Shown one piece after another: positions 27,486 through 35,672 of a stretch of DNA of 64,000 nt. The notes below the pieces were generated by a model. That model made no database searches. It was given only the letters and a program-made list of their open reading frames with translations, and was not told the DNA's origin. Position 1 is the stretch's first letter; each line of letters begins with the position of its first letter. The DNA is from JAABQG01 sp963726365 (GTDB lineage Bacteria > Pseudomonadota > Gammaproteobacteria > Burkholderiales > Burkholderiaceae_C). Made by a program: the position numbers and the translations under genes. The stretch lies in assembly GCA_963726365.1 (NCBI GenBank), contig CAVSCI010000021.1, positions 62,001 through 126,000 of the forward strand. Direction: 5' to 3'.

Positions 27486-28718
27486 ATGAATCAAGCTGTT
27501 GCTAGTACTTTTCCAGTAACCGATCGTGTCCGCGAGGCTTTGGCCGTGTCAAGGCGCGGCTGCGAGGAACTGATTCCCGAGGAGGACTGGGTGCGCAAGC
27601 TCGCGCGGTCCGAGGCGACCGGCATTCCACTGCGCATCAAACTCGGGCTGGACCCGACCGCGCCCGACATCCACGTCGGGCACACGGTCGTGCTCAACAA
27701 GATGCGCCAGCTGCAGGATCTGGGCCATACCGTCATCTTCCTTATCGGCGACTTCACCACGCTGATCGGCGACCCGTCGGGCCGCAACAGCACGCGCCCG
27801 CCCCTGACCCGCGAAGAGATCGAGGTAAACGCGCAGACCTACTACCGGCAGGCGTCAATGGTGCTGGACCCCTCGAAGACCGAGATCCGCTACAACAGCG
27901 AATGGGGCGATGCGCTGGGCTCGCGCGGCATGATCCAGCTGGCGGCGCGCTACACCGTGGCCCGGATGATGGAGCGCAACGATTTTCATGACCGGTTCAA
28001 GTCCGGTGCGCCGATCAGCGTGCACGAGTTCCTGTACCCGCTGATGCAGGGCTACGACTCGGTGGCTCTGAAAAGCGACCTGGAACTCGGCGGCACCGAC
28101 CAGAAGTTCAACCTGCTGGTGGGCCGGCATCTGCAGGCCGAGTACGGCCAGGAGCCGCAGTGCATCCTGACCATGCCGCTGCTGGAAGGCCTGGACGGCA
28201 TCGAGAAGATGTCCAAGTCCAAGAACAACTACATCGGCATCAGCGAGGATGCCAACACCATGTTTGCTAAGTGCCTGAGCATCTCCGACGTGCTGATGTG
28301 GCGCTGGTACACCTTGCTGAGCTTCAAGTCCGAAGCCGCCATCGCGGCCTTGAAGGCCGAGGTGGACGCCGGACGCAACCCCAAGGACGCCAAAGTGGCG
28401 CTGGCCAAGGAAATTACCGCGCGTTTTCACAGTGCTGCCGCGGCCGACCTGGCTGAGCAGGATTTCATCAACCGCAGCAAGGGCGGCGTGCCGGACGAGA
28501 TCCCCGAGGTGGCCCTGTCTGGCGCCCCGATGGGCATTGGCGCGATGCTGAAGGCCGCCGGCCTCGCGCCGTCGACTTCCGAGGCCAGCCGCCTGATCGA
28601 CGGCGGCGGTGTGCGCGTGGACTCCAGTGTGGTCAGCGACAAGGGGCTGAAGCTCGACGCGGGAACCTATGTGCTGCAGGTCGGCAAGCGCAAGTTCGCC
28701 CGCGTCACGCTGAACTGA
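27486..28718 (+). CDS. tyrS: Tyrosyl-tRNA synthetase
   Basis: A class I aminoacyl-tRNA synthetase, 410 residues. HVGH at 63-66 and KMSKS in GIEKMSKSKNNY are the ATP-binding motifs, and a C-terminal S4 domain (LIDGGGVRVDSSVVSDKGLKL) binds the tRNA. The length and the KMSKS loop spacing match the TyrZ-like subgroup common in Burkholderiales. Confidence 0.97.
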   Translation: MNQAVASTFPVTDRVREALAVSRRGCEELIPEEDWVRKLARSEATGIPLRIKLGLDPTAPDIHVGHTVVLNKMRQLQDLGHTVIFLIGDFTTLIGDPSGRNSTRPPLTREEIEVNAQTYYRQASMVLDPSKTEIRYNSEWGDALGSRGMIQLAARYTVARMMERNDFHDRFKSGAPISVHEFLYPLMQGYDSVALKSDLELGGTDQKFNLLVGRHLQAEYGQEPQCILTMPLLEGLDGIEKMSKSKNNYIGISEDANTMFAKCLSISDVLMWRWYTLLSFKSEAAIAALKAEVDAGRNPKDAKVALAKEITARFHSAAAADLAEQDFINRSKGGVPDEIPEVALSGAPMGIGAMLKAAGLAPSTSEASRLIDGGGVRVDSSVVSDKGLKLDAGTYVLQVGKRKFARVTLN

Positions 28719-28744
28719 ATGCGGGGGGCGTCAGCCCGGCGAGA

Positions 28745-29464
28745 TCACTTCGCCCCGGCGCCTTCCAGCATCTTCACCATGTCCTTGTAGCCTCTGGCGC
28801 GGGCCAGCTGCAGCGGTGTCTGCCCCTGCCGGTCGCTCAGTTTCAGACTGGCGCCCGCGTCGACCAGCGCCTTGAGCGTGGCCTGATGGCGAGTTCCGCC
28901 ATCGCCCAGCACGATGGCCTCGATCACGGCGGTCCAGTGCAGGTTGTTGACATGGTCGAGCGGCGCGCCGGCGGCGATCAGCTGGCGCACGACGCCGTCG
29001 TGACCCAGGTGCGCCGCGGCAATCAGCGCGGTGCCATCGTAGCGGCTGGTCACCTGCTTCGCGCTGGCCCCCAGCGACAGCAGCACCCGCAGGCTTTCCT
29101 CGTCGTCGGCCACCGAGGCAATCGTGACTCCGTCGTAGCGGTCGTTCTCCAGCAGGTTGACGTCGGCGCCCGCCTTGACCAGCGCGCGGATGGCCCCGCG
29201 CTGTCTGGCGAACGTGGCCAGGTGCAGCGGCGTGCGGCCCTGGGGGTCGCGTGCATTCAGGTTGGCGCTGGCGGCAGCGAGCTTTTCGATCTTTGGCACG
29301 TCGCCCCGCCAGGCCGCCGCATGCAGGCCCTGGTACTGGGAGGCTTCGGCCGGGCTGGGCGGGACCTGGGCCAGCGCCGGCAGTGCCCCGAACACGCTGA
29401 TGGCGCAGAAGACCGAAGCGAGCGCAAGGCGCCGCACTGGACGCTTGTTGTGAATCCGGTCCAT
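28745..29464 (-). CDS. Exported ankyrin-repeat protein
   Basis: 239 residues. A signal peptide (residues 1-32, ending ALPALAQ) is followed by five or six ankyrin repeats, for example DPQGRTPLHLATFARQRGAIRALVKAGADVN in part, YDGTALIAAAHLGHDG and RQGQTPLQLARARGYKDMVKMLEGAG. Ankyrin repeats mediate protein contacts, and a periplasmic location is inferred. The partner is unknown. It lies 31 bases after the GlcG/HbpS-like gene on the same strand and may share its transcript. Confidence 0.88.
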   Translation of the reverse strand: MDRIHNKRPVRRLALASVFCAISVFGALPALAQVPPSPAEASQYQGLHAAAWRGDVPKIEKLAAASANLNARDPQGRTPLHLATFARQRGAIRALVKAGADVNLLENDRYDGVTIASVADDEESLRVLLSLGASAKQVTSRYDGTALIAAAHLGHDGVVRQLIAAGAPLDHVNNLHWTAVIEAIVLGDGGTRHQATLKALVDAGASLKLSDRQGQTPLQLARARGYKDMVKMLEGAGAK

Positions 29465-29495
29465 GCGCGGCTCCTTTCTTGCTTTGCAGGCCGGC

Positions 29496-29987
29496 TTACT
29501 TCAGCAGGTCCTTGACTTTGTCGAGTGCATCCATCGCGCATTTTTCGTCGAGATGACCACCTGGTGCGCCGCCCACGCCGACTGCGCCGATGACCTCGTT
29601 GCCGACCTTGATCGGCACGCCGCCACCGAGCAGCAGGAAGCCGGGCATGTACACCAGGTTGGCGCCCGCCGGATTTTTCTGTGCGCCTTCCATCATGGCG
29701 CTGGTGGTGTTCTTGGCCGAGGCCGCGGTGTAGGCCTTGGCTTGGCTCGACGACAGGGTGTGCGGCCCGGCGTTGTCAGCGCGCTGGATGGCGCGCACGC
29801 TGCCGGCGCGGTCGACCACGGCAGCGGCGACGTTGTACCCGGCCGCAGAGCATGAGGCCACCGTGGCCGCGGCGATCTGGTTGGCCAGTTCGAGCGAAAT
29901 GTTCTTCTCGGTGCGGACGGCCTGCGCGCTGGCGACCGTGGCGATCAGTGACAGGGCAAGGGCAGAGGCGTGAAACAGCTTGTTCAT
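29496..29987 (-). CDS. Secreted GlcG/HbpS-like heme-binding family protein
   Basis: 163 residues from MNKLFHASALALSL, with a signal peptide of about 24 residues ending ASAQA and an AGGAG ribosome site. The mature part has the HbpS/GlcG fold signatures AVVDRAGSVRAIQRADNAGP, AYTAASAKNTTSAM, GGVPIKVGNEVIGAVGVGGAPGGHLDE. HbpS binds heme and senses redox state. GlcG-like relatives often sit near alcohol or glycolate oxidation genes. A perfect 12-base inverted repeat lies about 90 bases upstream, before the response regulator. Confidence 0.85.
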   Translation of the reverse strand: MNKLFHASALALSLIATVASAQAVRTEKNISLELANQIAAATVASCSAAGYNVAAAVVDRAGSVRAIQRADNAGPHTLSSSQAKAYTAASAKNTTSAMMEGAQKNPAGANLVYMPGFLLLGGGVPIKVGNEVIGAVGVGGAPGGHLDEKCAMDALDKVKDLLK

Positions 29988-30077
29988 GGGGGTTCTCCTG
30001 GAGGTCAAACGGTTCGATCAACCGTGGGAGAACTGTAGAAAACCTGCGGCGGCTTGCCCATTCGTACGGTTACGCGC

Positions 30078-30103
30078 CACGCTCCGTAGAACTACGGAGC
30101 GTG
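30078..30103. promoter_or_regulatory. Perfect inverted repeat between response regulator and GlcG/HbpS-like gene
   Basis: Arms CACGCTCCGTAG and CTACGGAGCGTG are perfectly complementary and separated by AA. The site lies in the gap between the LuxR-type regulator and the secreted-protein gene. It has no T-run, so a dimeric regulator site, perhaps for the adjacent FixJ-like protein, is more likely than a terminator. Confidence 0.6.
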
Positions 30104-30137
30104 AAATCCCCGACGGCCGTTTCGCCGCGCCGGTGCG

Positions 30138-30797
30138 TCAGGAGGCCTCGACCAACGCGGCGTAGTGGCGGATCAGCTGCGCCAGCGACTCGGTCTGCAG
30201 CTTGGCGAAGAGGTTGGCGCGGTGTGTTTCCACGGTGCGCGGCGACACACTCAGCGCACGGCCGATCTCCTTGTTGGTCAGGCCCGCCACGATCAGGCCG
30301 AGCACCTCGCGTTCGCGCTCGGACAGATTGGCGTAGCGCTCGCGCGCTTGCCGGTCAGCCTGGTGCCGCTCGCGCGACTTCACATGCTGGCGCACTGCGT
30401 TTTGCAGGGTTTCCAGCAGTTGTTCGTCGTTGACCGGCTTTTCCAGGAACTCGGCCGCGCCCGACTTGAAGGCGCGCCGGCACATTTCCACGGTGCCGTG
30501 ACCGGTGAGCATGATCACTGGCTGGTCCACGCCCTGGGCCACCAGGTCGTCGAGCACGGTCAGGCCGCTGATGCCAGGCATGCGCACGTCGAGCACGATG
30601 GCGCCAATGCCCTGCCGGTCGAAGCCCTTGATGAACACCAGCGGATCGGCCCAGGCCTGCACCCGCAGGCCCACGGTGCCGATCAGCAGCGCCAGGCTGT
30701 CGCGGACGGCCGCGTCGTCGTCGATCAGGTGAATCAGCGGCGACAGCGGGGCGCTGCCAGCGTTCGAAGGGAGTGCCGGGACTGAGCGGGGGGTCAA
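30138..30797 (-). CDS. FixJ/NarL-type response regulator
   Basis: 219 residues. The receiver domain has the phosphoacceptor D70 in IVLDVRMPGISG and the acidic pair IDDD at 25-28. The C-terminal LuxR-type helix-turn-helix carries LSEREREVLGLIVAGLTNKEIGRALSVS in part and RTVETHRANL. It overlaps the histidine kinase gene by ATGA, so the two form a cognate pair. Likely targets are the neighbouring secreted GlcG/HbpS-like and ankyrin genes, an inference from position and the palindrome at 30,078. Confidence 0.93.
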   Translation of the reverse strand: MTPRSVPALPSNAGSAPLSPLIHLIDDDAAVRDSLALLIGTVGLRVQAWADPLVFIKGFDRQGIGAIVLDVRMPGISGLTVLDDLVAQGVDQPVIMLTGHGTVEMCRRAFKSGAAEFLEKPVNDEQLLETLQNAVRQHVKSRERHQADRQARERYANLSEREREVLGLIVAGLTNKEIGRALSVSPRTVETHRANLFAKLQTESLAQLIRHYAALVEAS

Positions 30798-32263
30798 GGG
30801 GTTTCTCCCGCGAGCGGCAGGCTCAGGGCAAACACCGCGCCGTGCGGTTCATTCGGCGTGGCCGTCAGCGACCCACCCATGTTCGTGGCCAGGGTCTCGC
30901 ACAGGCTCAGGCCCAGACCCAGGCCACCTTCGCGCGTGGAAAAGAAAGGCTCGAAGATGCGCGGCAGCACCTCGGGTGCGATGCCGGGCCCGGTGTCGGC
31001 CACGTCCAGCTGGCCCCGCGCGCCGTGTGCGCTGACGGTCAGCGTCAGGCGCCGTTCGCCGGGCGGGATTTTTTCCAGCGCCTGCAGCGCATTCATCAGC
31101 AGGTTGTGGACGATCTGGTCGAGCGCCACGGGCTCTGCCCGCACCGTGACGCCCTCCGTTGCATGAACAACCGCCGTCACACCGCGCCGCTGGCATTCCG
31201 GATCCAGCAGGTACAGGGCGCGACGTACCGCCTCAGCCAGGTTCACGGCCTGCGTCTGCCCCGCCAGGTCGGGCCGCTCCACCACGCGGCGCAGACGGCC
31301 CACCACGTCGGAAGCCCGGCGCGCCTGCTCGACCGCTTGCACCATCGCCTGGCGCGCGGTGTCCAGTTCGGGCGGATCGTCGTCCAGCAGGCGCCGGGCG
31401 GCCTGGGTGTTGGCCATGACCGCCGTCAACGGCTGGTTCAGCTCGTGCGCCATGCCGGCCGCGAGCTCGCCCAGCGTGTTCAGTCGAGCCACCTGTCCCA
31501 GGCGCAGCAACTCCTCGGCACGGCTGCGGGCCGCGCGCTGGCGCAGTCCATGGCGCAGCAAGGCCAGCGCGGCGGCCACGAACAGTGCCCACAGGAGGAT
31601 TCGGCCCCAGGGCAAGGCTGTCCAGCTCACCGTCTGCGTCACCACCACGTCAAAGGGCTGGCTGTCGGCGGCCAGGTGCTTGTGAAACTCGAAGCGCCAG
31701 CCACCGCCAGCGGGCTGACCCGGCTGCAGCACGAAGCTCTGGCCCGCCTGCTCCAGCGCCACGCGCACCGGGCTGGTCGCTGGCGGCAGGGGCCACTCGG
31801 CCCACGGCACCATGGCGCGCAGGTCGATCGTGAGGGCGTAGCTTGCGGGCAACGCGGCCAGCAGAAGCTGGTAGCGGCCGGCGGCGAAGTCCACGGTCCC
31901 CAGCACCGCCTGCTTTTGGGTGCGTGAAGCGATTTCAGCCGCAGCCAGAACCGGGTCGGCCCAGGTGGCCCCGCGGTCGCGGCGCTGTACCGAGAGGATC
32001 TGTCCATACAGCGCGGGTAGTCGCTGTTCCGGGGCGGCGTCCGCGGGGCCTTCAGGGCCGGTCTGCAGCAGCGCAAGGGTGGCCAGTATGGCGTCGTGCT
32101 GCACCACGCGCTGGCTCAGCAGGCGGTGCATGATGCGCGCGTTGGTGTCAAAACCATCGCGCAGTTCCTTCAGTTCCACCAGTGCGAGCGTGATGACACC
32201 GGCCAGGGTGAGCACCGTCCAGGCCAGAACCCAACCGCGCAATGGTTTCCATGAGGGCTGCAT
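30794..32263 (-). CDS. Membrane sensor histidine kinase
   Basis: 489 residues. Transmembrane helices lie at about 10-30 and 220-240 and flank a periplasmic sensor region of about 190 residues without a recognised fold. The HisKA domain has the phosphorylated H273 in GMAHELNQPLTAV, and the HATPase domain has NLLMNALQAL, DTGPGIA and GLGLGLSL. The architecture matches FixL/DctB-like kinases paired with FixJ regulators. The signal is unknown. Confidence 0.93.
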   Translation of the reverse strand: MQPSWKPLRGWVLAWTVLTLAGVITLALVELKELRDGFDTNARIMHRLLSQRVVQHDAILATLALLQTGPEGPADAAPEQRLPALYGQILSVQRRDRGATWADPVLAAAEIASRTQKQAVLGTVDFAAGRYQLLLAALPASYALTIDLRAMVPWAEWPLPPATSPVRVALEQAGQSFVLQPGQPAGGGWRFEFHKHLAADSQPFDVVVTQTVSWTALPWGRILLWALFVAAALALLRHGLRQRAARSRAEELLRLGQVARLNTLGELAAGMAHELNQPLTAVMANTQAARRLLDDDPPELDTARQAMVQAVEQARRASDVVGRLRRVVERPDLAGQTQAVNLAEAVRRALYLLDPECQRRGVTAVVHATEGVTVRAEPVALDQIVHNLLMNALQALEKIPPGERRLTLTVSAHGARGQLDVADTGPGIAPEVLPRIFEPFFSTREGGLGLGLSLCETLATNMGGSLTATPNEPHGAVFALSLPLAGETP

Positions 32264-32313
32264 CGGCCGGATTCTGGCACGGCGCGGGTCTGCCGCTGCG
32301 CGACAATAGCGTC

Positions 32314-33243
32314 ATGACACCTGCCACCGCCCGCCTGCTGACCCCCCGGCGCCTGCTCATGGCCTCCGTGGTGGTGGCCATCATCACCATCACGCTCAAG
32401 ACCCTGGCTTGGTACATCACCGGTTCGGTCGGCCTGCTGTCGGACGCGATGGAGTCCTTCGTCAACCTGGCCAGCGCGATCTTCGGGCTGGTGATGGTGA
32501 CGATCGCGGCGCGCCCCGCCGACGAGGATCATCCCTACGGCCATCACAAGGCCGAGTACTTTTCGTCCGGCTTCGAAGGCGCGCTGATCATCGCTGCGGC
32601 GGCTGGGATCATCTGGGCGGCCGGGCACCGGCTGTTCGACCCGCAGCCGATCGAGCAGGTGGGCTGGGGTTTGGCCCTTTCAGTGGCCAGCTCGGGTCTC
32701 AATGGCCTGCTGGCCTGGGTGATGTTTCGTGCGGCGAAGGAGCATCGGTCCATTGCGCTGGAAGCCGACGCGAAGCACCTGGTGACCGATGTCTGGACTT
32801 CGGCGGGTGTGGTCGTTGGCATTGCGATGGTGTATTTCACTGGCTGGCTCTGGCTGGACCCGGTGGTCGCCATCGGGGTCGCCCTGAATATCCTGTGGGA
32901 AGGATTCCACCTGATGTGGCGCTCGTCCCAGGGCCTGATGGACGAGGCGGTCGAGCCCGACGTGATGGCCACGATCCAGGCGACGCTGGGCGAGTTTTCC
33001 CACGCCCGCGGCGAGACGCAGATCATCCGCTTCGACCACGTCACCACGCGCAAGGCCGGCCAGCGCCGCTTTGTCGACATGCACATGCACATGCCGGCGG
33101 GCTGGTCGCTCGGGCGGGCTGCAGCGGTGCGTACCAGCGTGGAGCAGGCGCTGATGAGCGCTGTGCCGGGTCTGCGCGCGAGCATCCAGCTGCTGCCCAG
33201 CGACGTGGAGGCGCACTTCGACGACCCGAAGGATCTGATTTGA
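32314..33243 (+). CDS. Cation diffusion facilitator (FieF/CzcD-like) efflux transporter
   Basis: Divalent metal/proton antiporter of the CDF family, 309 residues with six predicted membrane helices and a cytoplasmic C-terminal domain. Metal-site residues are in LLSDAMESFVNLAS near the second helix and HLVTDVWTS (HxxxD) near the fifth. The loop EDHPYGHHKAEYFSSG is the family signature. Substrate (Zn, Fe or Cd) cannot be resolved. The TGA overlaps the TTG start of dtd. Confidence 0.92.
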   Translation: MTPATARLLTPRRLLMASVVVAIITITLKTLAWYITGSVGLLSDAMESFVNLASAIFGLVMVTIAARPADEDHPYGHHKAEYFSSGFEGALIIAAAAGIIWAAGHRLFDPQPIEQVGWGLALSVASSGLNGLLAWVMFRAAKEHRSIALEADAKHLVTDVWTSAGVVVGIAMVYFTGWLWLDPVVAIGVALNILWEGFHLMWRSSQGLMDEAVEPDVMATIQATLGEFSHARGETQIIRFDHVTTRKAGQRRFVDMHMHMPAGWSLGRAAAVRTSVEQALMSAVPGLRASIQLLPSDVEAHFDDPKDLI

Positions 33244-33694
33244 TTGCCTCCTGCAGCGCGTCAGCGAGGCGCGCGTGGTGGTGGACGGCGCGGTGACGGG
33301 CGAAATCGGCGCCGGCCTGCTGGTGCTGGTCTGCGCCGAGCGCGGCGACGCGGAAGCGCAGGCCGACAAACTGCTGGCCAGGATCCTGAAACTGCGCATC
33401 TTCAGCGACGAGGCCGGCAAGATGAACCGCAGCGTGCAGGATCTGGATGGGCAGGGTGCTTGCGGCGGCCTGCTGATCGTCAGCCAGTTCACGCTGGCGT
33501 CCGACACCACGGGCGGCAACCGCCCCAGCTTCACCCAAGCCGCACCGCCCGACGTGGGGCAGCGGCTCTACGACTATTTCGTGACCCGGGCCCGCGCCGC
33601 GCATCCGGTCGTGCAGACCGGCCGGTTTGCCGCCGACATGAAGGTGCAACTCATCAACGACGGGCCGGTGACGATTCCGTTGCGGGTGAATTGA
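33240..33694 (+). CDS. dtd: D-aminoacyl-tRNA deacylase (frameshifted near the start)
   Basis: Dtd hydrolyses D-amino acids from mischarged tRNA. The body from 33,275 is intact: SQFTLASDTTGGNRPSF holds the catalytic SQF(T)LA motif, and GPVTIPLRVN gives the NxPVT-like end. The expected N-terminus (LLQRVSEARVVVDG) is in the right frame only if one C is restored in the CC at about 33,247. It then starts at TTG 33,240, overlapping the CDF stop, and gives 151 residues against 145 in E. coli. The lost base looks like a sequence error. Confidence 0.85.
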
Positions 33695-34059
33695 AGCGTC
33701 GAAGTGCCGGGTTCAGCCCCAGGTAGCTCTCAATTCGATAGCTTAAAACGACCATTCCACGTTGGTATGGCTCAAGAAAACTTCAATTTTTTTCTTCGAA
33801 AGGGCGGCACTCCCGTCGCGGGAGCGACGCAGCCAGTGCTTTGACACCTTTGCCCTGGATTCTTCGACCCGGCGGGTATCTCGCCATTGTGGGTCAGCCG
33901 ACGGACGTCATGGACGACTGGCCTGGCAGGGCCTGATTGTCGGGGCGGTCATGGGTGTTCTAGCACCCCCACCCCGTACCGTCCTTGTCATTTTGTGGTC
34001 AAATTTTTTTCCGGTACTCCTGAAAAATCCCCTCAACTTGATTTTTGAAAATGTCAATC
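33695..34059. other. Gene-free stretch of 365 bases
   Basis: Holds a copy of the dispersed hairpin repeat (33,730-33,792) and a CTCCC-GTCGC-GGGAG hairpin at 33,810-33,824. The rest, running into the lipoprotein gene, is clearly AT-richer than its surroundings. No gene was seen. Confidence 0.6.
33730..33792 (+). repeat. Dispersed hairpin repeat, copy 4
   Basis: CAATTCGATAGC, spacer, GACCATTCCACGTTGGTATGG, then an A/T-rich tail. Intergenic, after dtd. Confidence 0.65.
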
Positions 34060-35055
34060 ATGAAACTTTTTTGCTCCAGCCTGTTGGCTTTTGTCTTGAG
34101 CGGCTGCGCTGGCACGCAGATGGCCAACCCGACGGTGTCCATCCTGGTCGATCTTGATCCAGCCAGCGTGGACCGCACCGTGATTATTGAAAGCATCACG
34201 GCTGACCGTGCTGGCGTCCTGTACGCGCCTGACCGGGTCACAGGCAACATCCTGCGCGTTGACCCGAAGTCGCCCAAGCCGGTGGTGGTGGGCAAAATCG
34301 AATCGCGCATGGTTGATGGCAAGAAAGTCGACGCTTCGCCTTCAGGTATCTTGTTCGACGCCAAGGGTGATTTGTACGTTGCGATCGGCCCATTCAGTGA
34401 AATCGTGCGCATCAAGGCCGCAGACCTGAATCCGGCCAAGCCAGGCGTTGCGCAAACCTTTGCAACCGGCGTGACTGGCGCCAACGGCATCGCTTTTGAC
34501 AAGCAGGGCAATCTCTTTGTCTCCGGCGGCGCAAGTGGCATCGTGTACCGCATCGGCTCAAGCGGCGGTGCGGCTCAGGTTGCAGCACAAATCGACAAAA
34601 ATGTGCGCACCCTGCCTGATGGTAAAACGCAGCAAGCCATTGTGGCCAATGGTCTGGAATTTGACGCGGCAGGTGTCTTGCACGTGGCCGACACATCCCG
34701 CGGTGCGGTATGGAAAGTTGTGATGGGCGCTGACGGCAAAGGCGGTAAACCCGTTCTGCTGGCGCAGAGTCCCTTGCTTGAGGGCGCGGACGGCATGGCT
34801 TTTGATGCCAGCGGCAATGTATGGGTGGCGGCGAACGAATTGAACGCCATCGTTTCCGTATCACCCACAGGCGTGGTCAAGACGATTGCCAAAAACGGCA
34901 GCCAGGGGCCACTGGAATTCCCCGCGGCACTCGTGTTTTCGGGCAAGCGTGCCTATGTCGCCAATTTTGACGTGCCACGGCGCGACAACATGGATGCCAA
35001 CGGCACAACCGCCAAGGATGGCGTTGGCGCTTCCATTGCGCAGATTGCACCCTAG
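34060..35055 (+). CDS. SMP-30/NHL-like beta-propeller lipoprotein
   Basis: 331 residues from MKLFCSSLLAF. The lipobox LSGC predicts an exported lipoprotein anchored at the new N-terminal cysteine. The rest is a six-bladed propeller of the SMP-30/gluconolactonase type with repeated blade motifs such as GILFDAKGDLYVA, GIAFDKQGNLFVSGG, GLEFDAAGVLHVADTS and GMAFDASGNVWVAANE. No Shine-Dalgarno site is seen, and ATG 34,051 is an alternative. The gene and its upstream region are less GC-rich than their neighbours, which suggests transfer. Substrate and function are unknown. Confidence 0.8.
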   Translation: MKLFCSSLLAFVLSGCAGTQMANPTVSILVDLDPASVDRTVIIESITADRAGVLYAPDRVTGNILRVDPKSPKPVVVGKIESRMVDGKKVDASPSGILFDAKGDLYVAIGPFSEIVRIKAADLNPAKPGVAQTFATGVTGANGIAFDKQGNLFVSGGASGIVYRIGSSGGAAQVAAQIDKNVRTLPDGKTQQAIVANGLEFDAAGVLHVADTSRGAVWKVVMGADGKGGKPVLLAQSPLLEGADGMAFDASGNVWVAANELNAIVSVSPTGVVKTIAKNGSQGPLEFPAALVFSGKRAYVANFDVPRRDNMDANGTTAKDGVGASIAQIAP

Positions 35056-35066
35056 CCGTCTTTTCT

Positions 35067-35083
35067 AGCGGGTCAGGCCCGCT
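35067..35083. other. Short hairpin after the lipoprotein gene
   Basis: AGCGGG-TCAGG-CCCGCT stem-loop just after the stop at 35,055, without a clear T-run. It may end transcription between convergent genes. Confidence 0.35.
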
Positions 35084-35153
35084 GTGATGACCGGACAAAT
35101 GACTACTTTGAGACCTGTTCCAGCAGAGGCCGGGGTGACGATCCCTCTTGGGC

Positions 35154-35609
35154 TCACAAATAGGGATTCGGCAGCCCCAGCCCGCCCAGAATCTCGACTT
35201 CATAGGCTTCCATCGCCTGGGCGTTGGCCTTGCTGGTCTCGTGGTCCCAGCCCTGCGCGTGCAGCGTGCCGTGCACCAGCAGGTGCGCGTAGTGCGCCTG
35301 CAGCGTCTTGCCCTGCTCGCGCGCTTCTTTTTCCACCACCGGCGCGCACAGCACCAGGTCGGCGGTGACCACAGGCTCTTGCGTGTAGTCAAAGGTCAGC
35401 ACGTTGGTGGCGTAATCCTTTTTGCGGTAGTCGCGGTTCAGCGCGCGGCCCTCCTCAAGATCGACGATGCGCACGGTGATTTCGGCGTCAGCGGCCAGCG
35501 CGTGGCAGATCCAGCGCGCGACCTTGTGGCGGGGCAGGGCGGCGCGGTGGGGCGCGGCGTCGGCCAGATTGCCGAACTGCAGCGAGAGTTGCAGGGTGTT
35601 CAGGGGCAT
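35154..35609 (-). CDS. ybeY: Endoribonuclease YbeY
   Basis: Zinc-dependent endoribonuclease for 16S rRNA 3'-end maturation and ribosome quality control, 151 residues. The metal motif is HGTLHAQGWDH (HxxxHxxGxDH). The start is MPLNTLQLSLQFG. The open frame continues upstream through the hairpin repeat but lacks support there. It follows phoH on the same strand, the usual phoH-ybeY order. Confidence 0.95.
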   Translation of the reverse strand: MPLNTLQLSLQFGNLADAAPHRAALPRHKVARWICHALAADAEITVRIVDLEEGRALNRDYRKKDYATNVLTFDYTQEPVVTADLVLCAPVVEKEAREQGKTLQAHYAHLLVHGTLHAQGWDHETSKANAQAMEAYEVEILGGLGLPNPYL

Positions 35610-35672
35610 TTTTGAATAAAAAGAGGTCGATCCCAGCGTCGAATAGTCATTGAATGCTATTGATTCAGTAGT
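35610..35672 (-). repeat. Dispersed hairpin repeat, copy 5 (between phoH and ybeY)
   Basis: On the minus strand: AATCAATAGC, spacer, GACTATTCGACGCTGGGATC, GACC, T-run. It fills the entire gap between phoH and ybeY, ending at or within a base of the phoH stop. It could encode SIAFNDYSTLGSTSF in frame with ybeY, although the ybeY start lies downstream. Confidence 0.75.
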
